Below, one piece after another: positions 15,990 to 27,811 of a stretch of 64,000 nucleotides of DNA. The notes below the pieces were generated by a model that worked only from the letters and a program-made list of their open reading frames with translations, ran no database searches and had not been told where the DNA came from. Position numbers and translations under genes: made by a program. The stretch covers positions 1 through 64,000 of the forward strand of contig NZ_JAMYJR010000044.1 of the NCBI RefSeq assembly GCF_024137025.1, written 5' to 3'. Numbering within the stretch: position 1 is the stretch's first letter; every line of letters begins with the position of its first letter. Origin of the DNA: Paractinoplanes aksuensis (lineage in GTDB: Bacteria > Actinomycetota > Actinomycetes > Mycobacteriales > Micromonosporaceae).

Positions 15990-17027
15990 ATGTCGCACGA
16001 TCTGTCCCAGCTCGGCTGGGACGAATCCCTCGTATCCGCTTACCGTCCCTACGACCGATCCGACGCCACCGCCGGCCGCGTGCTGCGGGCCGACCGGGGT
16101 GTCTGCACCGTTCTCGGCTCCGACGGCGTCACCCGGGCCAGCCTCGGCGGCAACGTGCTGCTCAAAGCGGCCAAAGACCCGGCGCTGCTGCCGTGCGCCG
16201 GCGACTGGGTGGTGCTGCGCCACTGGCCCGACCGGCGGACCACGATCGAGGCTGTCCTGCCCCGGCGCACCTGTTTGTTGCGCCGTACCTCCGACAAGGA
16301 CAGCACCGGTCAGGTTCTCGCCGCCAACATGGACACCGTGGCCGTGGTCGAGCCGATCCATCCCGAGCCGGACGACGCGCGCATCGAGCGCCTGCTCGCC
16401 CTGGCCTGGGAATCCGGCGCGCGGCCGCTATTAGTGCTGACCAAGGCCGACATGTCGCCCACCCCCGAAGCGATCAGCCGGCAGATCGCCGCTATCGCGC
16501 CAGGTGTGCCGGTGGTCGCGGTCAGCGCGCGGCTCGCCCTGGGGGTCGAGCAATTGCGGGCGTACGCCGGGAAGGGCCGCACCTTGGCCTTGCTCGGGCG
16601 TTCCGGGGCGGGGAAGTCGACGCTGGTCAACGCGCTCGCCGGGACGCCGGTCATGCCGGTCCAGCAGATCCGCGACGTCGACGGCAAGGGGCGGCACACC
16701 ACCGCTTACCGGAACCTCGTGCTGGTGCCGGGCGGCGGCGCCGTGCTGGACACACCGGGCATCCGGGGCGTCGGCCTGCTCGATACCGCGGACGGGCTGG
16801 CCCGTGCTTTTGCCGACGTCACCGAGCTGGCCGCGCGCTGCCGCTTCGACGACTGCCGGCACGAGACCGAGCCCGCCTGCGCGGTGGCCCTGGCTGTCGC
16901 CGACGGCAGTCTGGCCCCGCGGCGGCTGGCCAGCTGGCGCAAACTGCGGCACGAGATCGAGGTCGAGTCGGCCCGCCAGTCGGCCCGCCTGGCCGGGACG
17001 GCCGGACACCGCCGCAGGCGTTCCTGA
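15990..17027 (+). CDS. rsgA: Ribosome small-subunit-dependent GTPase A
   Basis: A 345-residue circularly permuted GTPase needed for late 30S maturation. An N-terminal OB-fold region (about 25-105) comes first, then the permuted G domain: G4 TKAD at 151-154, G1 GRSGAGKS at 203-210 and G3 DTPG at 254-257. The C-terminal zinc motif CRFDDCRHETEPAC (C-x4-C-x-H-x5-C) is present and a helical tail follows. The ATG at 15990 gives the usual length. The next gene starts 25 bases downstream but is unrelated in function. Confidence 0.95.
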   Translation: MSHDLSQLGWDESLVSAYRPYDRSDATAGRVLRADRGVCTVLGSDGVTRASLGGNVLLKAAKDPALLPCAGDWVVLRHWPDRRTTIEAVLPRRTCLLRRTSDKDSTGQVLAANMDTVAVVEPIHPEPDDARIERLLALAWESGARPLLVLTKADMSPTPEAISRQIAAIAPGVPVVAVSARLALGVEQLRAYAGKGRTLALLGRSGAGKSTLVNALAGTPVMPVQQIRDVDGKGRHTTAYRNLVLVPGGGAVLDTPGIRGVGLLDTADGLARAFADVTELAARCRFDDCRHETEPACAVALAVADGSLAPRRLASWRKLRHEIEVESARQSARLAGTAGHRRRRS

Positions 17028-17052
17028 CGTACCCTTCTGCCACAATGCTCCG

Positions 17053-18846
17053 GTGCGTGCGGTGGAGGAAGTCGTCGAAGGCCGGGCTGAGACTCGGCCG
17101 CCGGCGCCGGAGCCACGGCGGCGCCGGGCCGATCTCTGGGCGCTGCTGAGCTACGGGTTGCTCGCCGTGCTGGTGCTGAGCCGGCTGTGGCGCGACCCCA
17201 GCGGCCGGGTGCTGGCCGGCAACGACGACGACCACGGCTTCTTCATGTTCGTCATGGCGCACGGCGAGCGGGTGCTCTTCCACGGCGACAACCCGCTGTT
17301 CAGCGACCGGATGAACGTGCCCGACGGCATCAACATGATGGCCAACACCACGGTGCTGGCGCTGAGTGTGCCGTTCGCCCCGGTCACCCACTGGCTGGGC
17401 GCCGGTGTCACCGTGGTGCTGCTGCTCACGCTGGGTCTGGCCGGCACGGCCGCTGCCTGGTACTGGGTGCTGTCGCGCCACCTGGTGCAGAGTCGCGTCG
17501 CGGCCTGGATCGGCGGCCTGTGGTGCGGGTTCTGCCCGGCGATGGTGTCGCACGCCAACGGTCACGTGAACTTCGTCAGCCTGTTCGTCGTGCCGTTCAT
17601 CGTCTGGCAGGTGCTGCGGCTGCGCGAGCCCGGCCGGGCCGTGCGCGGCGGGGTGATCCTGGCCCTGCTGATCGTGGTGCAGGTCTTCCTGAACGAGGAG
17701 ATCCTGCTGTTCACCGCGCTCGCCCTGGGCGTCTTCGTCATCGCGTACGCGCTGATGGTCCCGGCCCGGGCCAAGCGCGAGGCGCGGCCACTGCTCGCCG
17801 GTCTCGGTGTCGCGGCGCCGATCTCCCTGGCGCTGCTGGCCTACCCGCTCTATTTCCAGTTCACCGGTCCCGGCTCGTACAGCGGGCAGCCGTTCCTGCC
17901 GGACAAGTTCGCCACCGACCTCGCCTCGCTGGCCGGCTTCGCCCGCCAGTCGCTGGCCGGCACCGACGAGCTGGCCCGCCGGATGAGCGTCAGCAGCACC
18001 GAGGACAACACGTTCTTCGGCCCGGTCGGCCTGGTGATGATCGTGGCCGCGGTGGTGGTGCTGTGGCGTTCGGCGGCGGCCCGGGCCGCCGCGATCTCGG
18101 CGTTCGTGCTGCTGGTCGTGTCGATGGGCCCGAGCCTCAAGGTGTTCGGCTCCGACACCGGCGTCCCGCTGCCGTTCGGCCTGGTCAGCCACGTGCCGAT
18201 CATCGACCTGGTCAGCGTGACCCGGTTCGCGATGGTGCCCGCGACCATCGCCGGCGTGCTGCTGGCGCTGGCCACCGACCGGATGCGCGGGTTCACCCCG
18301 CGTGGGCGGCGGTTGTGGGCGGTGGGCCTGGTGCTGGCCCTGGTGCCGATGGCGCCCAAGCCGCTGCCGGTGTTCGACGCCGATCCGATGCCGTCGTTCA
18401 TCGCCCAGGGCACCTGGCGGCAGTACGTGACCGAGGGTCGCACCCTGGTCACGGTGCCGTTGCCCGAGGTCACGTATGGCCGGGACGGGGTGCGCTGGCC
18501 GGCGCTGACCAACCTCGAGTACTCGTCACCGCGTGGCTACTTCATGGGGCCGCTCGACCCGCCCGACGACATCACCGGCTCGTGGAACGCGCCGCGCCGG
18601 TTCTCCAGCGACCTGTTGTGGCGGGTGCAGCAGTACGGCGAGCGCCCTCGGCTGAGTGCGAGCGACAAGGCCCGGATCACCGACGACCTGGTCTTCTGGC
18701 GGGCCGCCGTGGTCGTGCTGGTGCCCGGCACGACCAACGAAGGGCCGCTGCTCGACACGCTCACGGCCGCGCTCGGTGAGCCTCAGCAGGTGGGCGGGGT
18801 GCGCCTGTGGGACGTACGCTCATTGCCGGTTCCCTCGAACGAGTGA
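17053..18846 (+). CDS. Polytopic membrane protein, GT-C glycosyltransferase-like
   Basis: A 597-residue protein with about eleven to twelve hydrophobic helices. The first outside loop carries acidic residues (NDDDHGFF, 57-64), like the DD/DE motif of GT-C enzymes that use lipid-linked sugars, and a second loop has SHANGHVNF. The C-terminal ~150 residues form a soluble domain with no recognised motif. The GTG at 17053 is the best start, with the first helix after a charged Arg/Pro-rich N-terminus. It may add a sugar to the cell wall, a lipid or a protein; the acceptor is unknown. No sugar pathway genes flank it. Confidence 0.65.
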   Translation: MRAVEEVVEGRAETRPPAPEPRRRRADLWALLSYGLLAVLVLSRLWRDPSGRVLAGNDDDHGFFMFVMAHGERVLFHGDNPLFSDRMNVPDGINMMANTTVLALSVPFAPVTHWLGAGVTVVLLLTLGLAGTAAAWYWVLSRHLVQSRVAAWIGGLWCGFCPAMVSHANGHVNFVSLFVVPFIVWQVLRLREPGRAVRGGVILALLIVVQVFLNEEILLFTALALGVFVIAYALMVPARAKREARPLLAGLGVAAPISLALLAYPLYFQFTGPGSYSGQPFLPDKFATDLASLAGFARQSLAGTDELARRMSVSSTEDNTFFGPVGLVMIVAAVVVLWRSAAARAAAISAFVLLVVSMGPSLKVFGSDTGVPLPFGLVSHVPIIDLVSVTRFAMVPATIAGVLLALATDRMRGFTPRGRRLWAVGLVLALVPMAPKPLPVFDADPMPSFIAQGTWRQYVTEGRTLVTVPLPEVTYGRDGVRWPALTNLEYSSPRGYFMGPLDPPDDITGSWNAPRRFSSDLLWRVQQYGERPRLSASDKARITDDLVFWRAAVVVLVPGTTNEGPLLDTLTAALGEPQQVGGVRLWDVRSLPVPSNE

Positions 18847-18966
18847 TCTAAAGAAGCGCGTTCTGCGGGAATTAGCAGGATGTGACAAGCGCTGCACTTC
18901 TCCGGGCCCGGCGGCGGCAAAACTTGTCGTACCCCATGGCTAGAGTGGCCGCGGCTCTGCTCGTTT

Positions 18967-18980
18967 CAAACACCTGTACG
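18967..18980 (+). promoter_or_regulatory. Candidate LexA (SOS) box before uvrA
   Basis: CAAACACCTGTACG matches the actinobacterial SOS box CGAAC-N4-GTTCG at 8 of 10 fixed positions and sits 12 bases upstream of the uvrA start. UvrA is a known SOS gene in actinobacteria. Confidence 0.5.
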
Positions 18981-18992
18981 GAGAGGCTGGCT

Positions 18993-22013
<3,021 letters not shown>

Positions 22014-22059
22014 TGACCCCGGGTCTTCAGCAAGGTCACAGGTGACTCAAAGCTACGAC

Positions 22060-22097
22060 GCCCGGTCGGGGACATAGCCTCGACCGGGCATTGCTTT
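22060..22097 (+). terminator. Intrinsic-type terminator after uvrA
   Basis: GCCCGGTCG (22060-22068) pairs with CGACCGGGC (22081-22089), followed by ATTGCTTTG. It separates uvrA from the Rieske gene. Confidence 0.7.
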
Positions 22098-22247
22098 GTG
22101 CGTGGCAAATGCTGACGAACCCCAACAGAAACCCGCACCCGGCAGCGGATAATTTCGCGGTGAGCCTGAACTGGGTGAGCCGCGCCAGCGTATGTAGAGG
22201 CGACGCCGCGTGACGACTCACGCGGAACAGGCACTGGAGGACACACG

Positions 22248-22781
22248 ATGACAGACGTGCAGACCACGACCGACGCCGAGCGCCACGAGGAGGCGACCGA
22301 GCGTCCGCGTTCGGCCAAGACGCGCCGTGTGGTCCTGCTCGGCGCCGGTGCGGCGGGCGCCACGGCCGTCCTGGCCGCCTGTGGCACGGGCTCCTCGTCC
22401 ACCAACAGCAACGGCACCGACTTCAGCGACAACCCCGGCCCGGCCGGCAGCGCAGGTCCCGGTGGTGGCAGCAACGGCGGCAGTAACGGCGGCTCCGGCG
22501 GCGCGACCCTGGCCGCCGTGGGCGACGTGCCCGAGGGCGGCGGCATCATCGCCGGCGACTACGTGATCACCCAGCCCGTGGCCGGCACGTTCAAGGCGTT
22601 CAGCAAGGTGTGCACGCACGCCGGCTGCGACGTCAGCAAGATCGACGGCGGTCAGATCACGTGCCCGTGTCACAACAGCAAGTTCTCGATCGACACCGGC
22701 GAGCCGACCTCCGGGCCGGCCACCAAGGCGCTGCCCGCGACCGAGGTCAAGGTGGACGGCGACAACATCGTCGCGGCGTGA
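22248..22781 (+). CDS. Tat-exported Rieske [2Fe-2S] lipoprotein
   Basis: A 177-residue protein. The N-terminus has twin arginine KTRRVVLLGAG (R26-R27) and a lipobox LAAC with Cys45, so it is likely folded in the cytoplasm, exported by Tat and anchored by lipid. A 40-residue Gly/Ser linker follows. The Rieske domain carries C122-T-H124-x2-C127 (CTHAGC) and C139-x-C141-H142 (CPCH), the ligand set for one [2Fe-2S] cluster with one extra Cys in each motif that can form the usual disulphide. It is probably an electron carrier at the outer face of the membrane; the partner is unknown. It stands alone between uvrA and uvrC. Confidence 0.9.
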   Translation: MTDVQTTTDAERHEEATERPRSAKTRRVVLLGAGAAGATAVLAACGTGSSSTNSNGTDFSDNPGPAGSAGPGGGSNGGSNGGSGGATLAAVGDVPEGGGIIAGDYVITQPVAGTFKAFSKVCTHAGCDVSKIDGGQITCPCHNSKFSIDTGEPTSGPATKALPATEVKVDGDNIVAA

Positions 22782-22868
22782 CTTCCGGGCCGGAGGTCCG
22801 CGCCGTGGCGGCGGCGACGGACCTCCGGTCGGGTAATCATGTCAGTCCCCCGCACTAGTGTTGAGTCT

Positions 22869-25235
22869 GTGCCAGACCCCTCCAGCTATCGCCCCGCGCC
22901 GGGCACCGTTCCCGAGTCGCCGGGCGTCTACCGCTTCCGCGACCCGGGCGGCCGCGTCATCTACGTGGGCAAGGCCAAAAACCTGCGCAACCGGCTGAAT
23001 TCCTACTTCGCCGACACGTGGTCGCTGCACGCGCGTACGCAGCAGATGGTCACCACCGCCTCCAGTGTGGACTGGGTGACCGTCGGCACCGAGGTCGAGG
23101 CGCTGCAGCTCGAGTTCTCCTGGATCAAAGAGTTCGACCCGCGCTTCAACGTCAAATACCGCGACGACAAGTCCTACCCGTTCCTCGCGGTCACCCTCAA
23201 CGAAGAGTTCCCGCGCCTGCAGGTGATGCGCGGGGCCAAGCGCAAGGGTGTGCGCTACTTCGGGCCGTATTCGCACGCCTGGGCCATCCGCGAGACGCTC
23301 GACCTGCTGCTGCGCGTCTTCCCGGCCCGCACCTGCTCGAGCGGCGTGTTCAAACGTTCCGGTCAGATCGGCCGCCCCTGCCTTCTCGGCTACATCGGCA
23401 AGTGCTCGGCCCCGTGCGTCGGCACGGTCACGGCCGATCAGCACCGCGCGATCGTCGACGACTTCTGCGACTTCATGGCGGGCAAGACCGACACGTTCGT
23501 CAAGCGGCTCGAACGCGACATGATGCAGGCCTCCGAAGAGCTCAACTTCGAACACGCGGCCCGCCTGCGCGACGACATCGCCGCCCTGCGCCGCGCGATG
23601 GAGAAGCAGACCGTCGTGCTGGGCGACGGCACCGACGCCGACGTGGTCGCCTTCGCCGAAGACCCGCTCGAGGCGGCCGTCCAGGTCTTCCACGTGCGCG
23701 ACGGCCGGGTGCGCGGCCAGCGCGGCTGGGTCGTCGAAAAGGTGGAAGATCTGACCACCGGCGACCTGGTCCACCACTTCTGCAGCCAGGTCTACGGCGG
23801 CGAGGAGGGTGAGGGCGACGTGCCGCGCGAGGTGCTCGTGCCCGCCCTGCCCGACGACGCCGGCGCGCTGGCCGACTGGCTCTCCGAACACCGGGGCAGC
23901 CGGGTCTCGCTGCGCGTGCCCCAACGCGGCGACAAGCGCACGCTGATGGAAACGGTGTCCCGCAACGCCGGCGAGGTGCTGCAACGCCACAAGCTGCGCC
24001 GCGCGGGCGACCTGACCACCCGCAGCAAGGCGCTCGACGAGATCGCCGAGGCGCTCGGCCTCGACTCGGCGCCGCTGCGCATCGAGTGCTTCGACGTGTC
24101 CCAGATCCAGGGCACCGACGTGGTCGCCTCCATGGTCGTCTTCGAGGACGGTCTGGCCCGCAAGAGCGAATACCGGCGCTTCGCGATCCGCGGCAACCCC
24201 GACGGCAGCGGCACCGACGACCTGGCCGCGATGAGCGAAGTGATGCGGCGGCGGTTCGCCCGCTTCCGCGCCCAGCCCGGCGCCGACGCCCCCCAGGATC
24301 ACCCCGACCCCGACGATCCCGACGACGCCGACCTCGTCGGCGCCGATGACACCGACTTCGCCGGCGCCGACGACAGCGCGGCCGGCAGCGTCGCGAGCGG
24401 GACCGCCGCGCCAGGCTCCGGCGGCGGTTGGGCCGAGGCAGCCGCGGCCGGGCAGCTGGCGGCCGGGCCGGCGGCCGACGACGCGGCAACCAATGGCATG
24501 ACTGCCGCTGCGACCGGTGGCGTGACTGCCGCGGCGACCGGTGGCGTGACGGCCGCGGCGACAGGTGGCGTGACGGCCGCGGCCTCGGTCGCGAGCGGGC
24601 TGGACGACGGCGACGTCGCCACCGCCGATCTGCCGGGCATAGACCCGCTGACCGGTCGCCCCCGGCGCTTCGCCTATCCGCCGCAGCTGGTGGTCGTCGA
24701 CGGCGGCCAGCCCCAGGTCAACGCCGTCGCCGCCGTGCTCTCCGACCTGGGCATCACCGACGTGGCGCTGTGCGGCCTGGCCAAGCGGCTCGAAGAGGTG
24801 TGGCTGCCCGGCGACGACTTCCCGGTGATCCTGCCGCGCACCTCCGAGGCGCTCTACCTGTTGCAGCGGGTGCGCGACGAGGCCCACCGCTTCGCCATCA
24901 CGTTCCACCGTCAGCGCCGCTCCAAGCGGATGACCGCCTCGGCCCTCGACAACGTCCCCGGCCTGGGCGAGACCCGGCGCAAGGCCCTGCTGCGCCACTT
25001 CGGTTCGCTCAAGCGGGTGGCCGCGGCCACCCCTGAGGAGATCACCGAGATCCCCGGCATCGGCCGCCGCACCGCCGAGGCCCTGCTGGCGGCGCTCAAC
25101 CCCGAGCCCACCAAGCCGGCCGCCGACGGCGGACCGGCCGCGGAGGGCTCCGTCCCCTCCGGCGGAGCGGGCCGCACCAAGGCCGGCGCCAACCGCTCGA
25201 AGGCGCCGCACCCCAGCGCCGGAAACCGGGGCTGA
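22869..25235 (+). CDS. uvrC: Excinuclease ABC subunit C with large low-complexity insertion
   Basis: A 788-residue endonuclease that makes the two cuts in nucleotide excision repair. GIY-YIG domain: PESPGVYRF and VIYVGKAKNLRNRL (about 17-45). UVR motif: VKRLERDMMQASEELNFEHAARLRDD (about 215). The RNase H-like 5'-nuclease domain starts near 395 (RIECFDVSQIQG) and has the second catalytic Asp in VVVDGG and the His in HRFAITFHR. Helix-hairpin-helix DNA binding (NVPGLGETRRKALL, ITEIPGIGRRTAEALL) is at the C-terminus. Between the two nuclease halves (about 470-590) lies an Asp/Ala/Gly-rich insertion with a repeat, much longer than the ~20-residue linker of other actinobacteria. The GTG at 22869 is the start. 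Confidence 0.97.
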   Translation: MPDPSSYRPAPGTVPESPGVYRFRDPGGRVIYVGKAKNLRNRLNSYFADTWSLHARTQQMVTTASSVDWVTVGTEVEALQLEFSWIKEFDPRFNVKYRDDKSYPFLAVTLNEEFPRLQVMRGAKRKGVRYFGPYSHAWAIRETLDLLLRVFPARTCSSGVFKRSGQIGRPCLLGYIGKCSAPCVGTVTADQHRAIVDDFCDFMAGKTDTFVKRLERDMMQASEELNFEHAARLRDDIAALRRAMEKQTVVLGDGTDADVVAFAEDPLEAAVQVFHVRDGRVRGQRGWVVEKVEDLTTGDLVHHFCSQVYGGEEGEGDVPREVLVPALPDDAGALADWLSEHRGSRVSLRVPQRGDKRTLMETVSRNAGEVLQRHKLRRAGDLTTRSKALDEIAEALGLDSAPLRIECFDVSQIQGTDVVASMVVFEDGLARKSEYRRFAIRGNPDGSGTDDLAAMSEVMRRRFARFRAQPGADAPQDHPDPDDPDDADLVGADDTDFAGADDSAAGSVASGTAAPGSGGGWAEAAAAGQLAAGPAADDAATNGMTAAATGGVTAAATGGVTAAATGGVTAAASVASGLDDGDVATADLPGIDPLTGRPRRFAYPPQLVVVDGGQPQVNAVAAVLSDLGITDVALCGLAKRLEEVWLPGDDFPVILPRTSEALYLLQRVRDEAHRFAITFHRQRRSKRMTASALDNVPGLGETRRKALLRHFGSLKRVAAATPEEITEIPGIGRRTAEALLAALNPEPTKPAADGGPAAEGSVPSGGAGRTKAGANRSKAPHPSAGNRG
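24498..24587 (+). repeat. 24-bp tandem repeat inside uvrC
   Basis: Three full 24-bp units and one partial unit encode VTAAATGG-type octads (first copy MTAAATGG). They are in frame, so repeat number can change without breaking the gene. Confidence 0.85.
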
Positions 25236-25307
25236 CAACTGCCGATCGCTTCATGCCCGCGATGCTGCCCGGATCCGCGCCCGCCCGCGCCCGGAAGCAC
25301 CGCCCCC

Positions 25308-25333
25308 TGTGGATAACCGCTCAATGTGGATAA
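25308..25333 (+). promoter_or_regulatory. Two perfect DnaA-box-like 9-mers in direct orientation
   Basis: TGTGGATAA occurs at 25308-25316 and again at 25325-25333, each the exact complement of TTATCCACA, in a 622-bp intergenic stretch (25236-25857) that otherwise holds no supported gene. Two perfect matches 17 bp apart (start to start) are unlikely in GC-rich DNA by chance; no oriC genes are visible nearby. Confidence 0.6.
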
Positions 25334-25857
25334 CCCGCTACTCCATCTCACATCCGGGTACGGCTCGGCACCTGCTCGGGCCGGAGAGGGCCGGGGCGTC
25401 GCCCGGCTGACGGTCGTTCGACGAGCGTGTGGCCGTCCTGCTGGTGGCCAGGGCAGCCGGCGACGGGAGGGCTGGTACGACCGTCAACCTCGACCGCCAG
25501 GTCCACGGCGGCGCCGTCGGCGAGCCGAGTTCGGGTCGACAGCAGTGCCGGCCATCACGGCTGAGAATGGCTGCCGACCCAGGCCGCGGTGCCGGAGGCC
25601 GCGCAGGGGCTGGTTACGGCGGCTGATGACGGCCCAGCAGGATCGTGTACAGCGCGGCCGGTGGGGTGTGATCTTGTCGGTCGTAGGGGGCAGGGGAGTG
25701 GGCTGCGGAACTAGTGGCGGCCCGTAGTGGTTGTATTCAGCGGGGCCGGGACACCGATCGGATGGACGACAAGCGTGCGGGGGAATCGGGTGACCGGCTT
25801 CGGCCTAGGATGTTGTGTCCGCCGGGGGCGCGGGCGAAGCGACGCTGGGAGGCGTGC

Positions 25858-26769
25858 GTGACGGAGTCGATGCCGGAGTTCGTGGCCGACGCGACCGATT
25901 CGGACGAGGCGGCCACCGATCTGGTGGTCGTGACCGGGGTTTCCGGCGGTGGGCGCAGCACAGTCGCCCGCGCGCTCGAGAACGTCGGTTTCTACGTGGT
26001 CGACAACCTGCCGCAGGCGCTCATGCTCGACATGGCCCAGCTCGCGTTCCAGGCCGGGGGCGCCGCCCGGCGGACGGCCATGGTCCTCGACGTCCGCAGC
26101 CGGGCCTTCTCGACCGACCTGGCCGGGGCCATCCACGCCCTGCGTGAGCGCGGCTTCTCGCCGCGGGTCCTGTTCGTCGACGCCGAGGACGACGTGCTGA
26201 TCCGGCGCTTCGAGTCGGTGCGTCGTTCGCATCCGCTGCAGGGTGACGGCCGTCTCGCCGACGGCATCGCGGCCGAGCGCAAGTTGCTGGCCGAGGCCCG
26301 TGAGCAGTCCGATGTGATCATCGACACCAGCCACCTCAACGTCAACCAGCTCCGGCGCCGGGTCGAGGAGCTGTTCGGCGGCGAGGACGTGCGCCGGCTG
26401 CGCATCACCGTGCTCTCGTTCGGCTTCAAGTACGGCCTGCCGCCCGACGCCGACTACGTGATGGACGCCCGGTTCCTGCCCAACCCGTTCTGGGTGCCCG
26501 ACCTGCGCGACCACACCGGTCTCGAGGAGGCGGTGAGCACCTACGTCCTCGATCAGGAGGGCGCGGGCGACTTCGTGAAGACGTACGCCGGGCTGATCGC
26601 GGCCACCGCGTCCGGCTTCGAGCGCGAGGGCAAGCGCTACCTGACCGTCGCCGTCGGCTGCACCGGCGGCAAGCACCGCAGCGTCGCCATCACCGAGGAG
26701 CTGACCGCTCAGCTCCGGGACATGCGCCTGTCGGCCCACTCCTCCCACCGTGACCTGGGGCGGGAGTGA
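25858..26769 (+). CDS. rapZ: RNase adapter RapZ (P-loop nucleotide-binding protein)
   Basis: A 303-residue protein. Walker A is GVSGGGRST at residues 25-33. Conserved blocks FYVVDNLPQAL, DVRSRAF, TSHLNVNQLR and the C-terminal VAVGCTGGKHRSVAITEEL mark the RapZ/YvcJ family. In enterobacteria it guides glmZ RNA to RNase E; in Gram-positives it binds nucleotides and its role is less clear. The GTG at 25858 has GGGAGG at the right distance. Its stop overlaps the yvcK start (GTGA), and with whiA it forms the conserved Gram-positive rapZ-yvcK-whiA cluster. The 622-bp upstream space has two DnaA-like boxes. Confidence 0.95.
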   Translation: MTESMPEFVADATDSDEAATDLVVVTGVSGGGRSTVARALENVGFYVVDNLPQALMLDMAQLAFQAGGAARRTAMVLDVRSRAFSTDLAGAIHALRERGFSPRVLFVDAEDDVLIRRFESVRRSHPLQGDGRLADGIAAERKLLAEAREQSDVIIDTSHLNVNQLRRRVEELFGGEDVRRLRITVLSFGFKYGLPPDADYVMDARFLPNPFWVPDLRDHTGLEEAVSTYVLDQEGAGDFVKTYAGLIAATASGFEREGKRYLTVAVGCTGGKHRSVAITEELTAQLRDMRLSAHSSHRDLGRE

Positions 26770-27755
26770 CCATGCCCCCCGTACGGGTGGTGGCGTTCGG
26801 CGGCGGCCACGGGCTGAGCGCCTCGCTGCGGGCCCTGCGCCGCAGCGCCACCCAGCTCGAGCTGGACATCACGGCGGTGGTCACGGTCGGCGACGACGGC
26901 GGGTCCAGCGGCCGGCTGCTGGCCGAGCGGGACGCGCTGCTCCCGCCGGGCGACCTGCGCCAGGCCCTGGCCGCGCTGGCCGACGACCAGCCGGCCACCC
27001 AGCGCACGGCCCAGCTGCTGCAGTACCGCTTCGCCGAGATCCCGGCCGTCCGCGGCGAGGGTCCCGATCCGCTGGTCGGGCACGCCGTGGGCAATCTGCT
27101 GCTGCTCGGCCTGATGGAGATGCTGGGCGATCCGGTGCAGGCCCTCGACCAGGCGGCCGCGATGGTCGGCGCCCGCGGGCGGGTGCTGCCGATGGCCCGG
27201 CACGCGATCGGCATCGAGGCCGACGTCCGCGGGGCCGACCCGCAGCGCCCGCACGAGGTCGTCACCGTCCGGGGCCAGCACGCGGTCGCGGTCGCGCACG
27301 GTCACGTCGAGGCGGTCCGGATCGACCCGGCCGACCCGCCGGTCTGCGCGCAGGCCATCGCCGCGATCGACGACGCGGACTGGTTGATCTTCGGGCCGGG
27401 CAGCTGGTTCACCAGCGTGCTGCCGCACCTGATGGTGCCGGGCCTGGCCGAGGCGATCATGAAGAGCTCGGCCCGGCGGCTGGTGACGCTCAACCTGGCC
27501 ACCGAGAACGAGACGCTCGGCCTGTCGGCCGCCGACCACCTGGCCGCCCTGCACTGGTACCTGCCCGGTCTCAAGGTCGACGCCGTCCTGGCCGACGCTC
27601 GTTGGGTGGGGGAGACCGAACCGGTGCGGCGGGCCGCGGAAGCTCTGGGCGCCCGTCTGGTGTTGGCACCTGTGGCCGTTGCGGACGGCAGCGCCAGGCA
27701 TGATCCTGAGTCGTTGGGGGTTGCGCTGGTGCCTGTCCTGGGTGCCGATCGTTAA
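26766..27755 (+). CDS. yvcK: YvcK/CofD-like gluconeogenesis factor
   Basis: A 329-residue protein with the CofD/YvcK signature GGGHGLSASLRALR at the N-terminus and VTVGDDGGSSGRL, FGPGSWFTSVLPHL and MARHAIGIEADV further on. YvcK homologues bind UDP-sugars and coordinate cell wall and gluconeogenic growth. The GTG at 26766 overlaps the rapZ stop; an ATG at 26772 is an alternative. It is followed by whiA 57 bases downstream. Confidence 0.95.
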   Translation: MTMPPVRVVAFGGGHGLSASLRALRRSATQLELDITAVVTVGDDGGSSGRLLAERDALLPPGDLRQALAALADDQPATQRTAQLLQYRFAEIPAVRGEGPDPLVGHAVGNLLLLGLMEMLGDPVQALDQAAAMVGARGRVLPMARHAIGIEADVRGADPQRPHEVVTVRGQHAVAVAHGHVEAVRIDPADPPVCAQAIAAIDDADWLIFGPGSWFTSVLPHLMVPGLAEAIMKSSARRLVTLNLATENETLGLSAADHLAALHWYLPGLKVDAVLADARWVGETEPVRRAAEALGARLVLAPVAVADGSARHDPESLGVALVPVLGADR

Positions 27756-27811
27756 AGCAAGGGCGTAATGCGACTCACTGTTCAAGATCCGGCGCATGAG
27801 GTGACGACACG

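Noticed and set aside
22842..25238. A 798-codon open frame antisense to uvrC
   Set aside because: UvrC motifs are clear on the plus strand; the antisense frame lacks any domain.
25326..25727. A 133-codon frame in the rapZ upstream region
   Set aside because: Arg/Gly-rich with no ribosome site and no motif; more likely non-coding.
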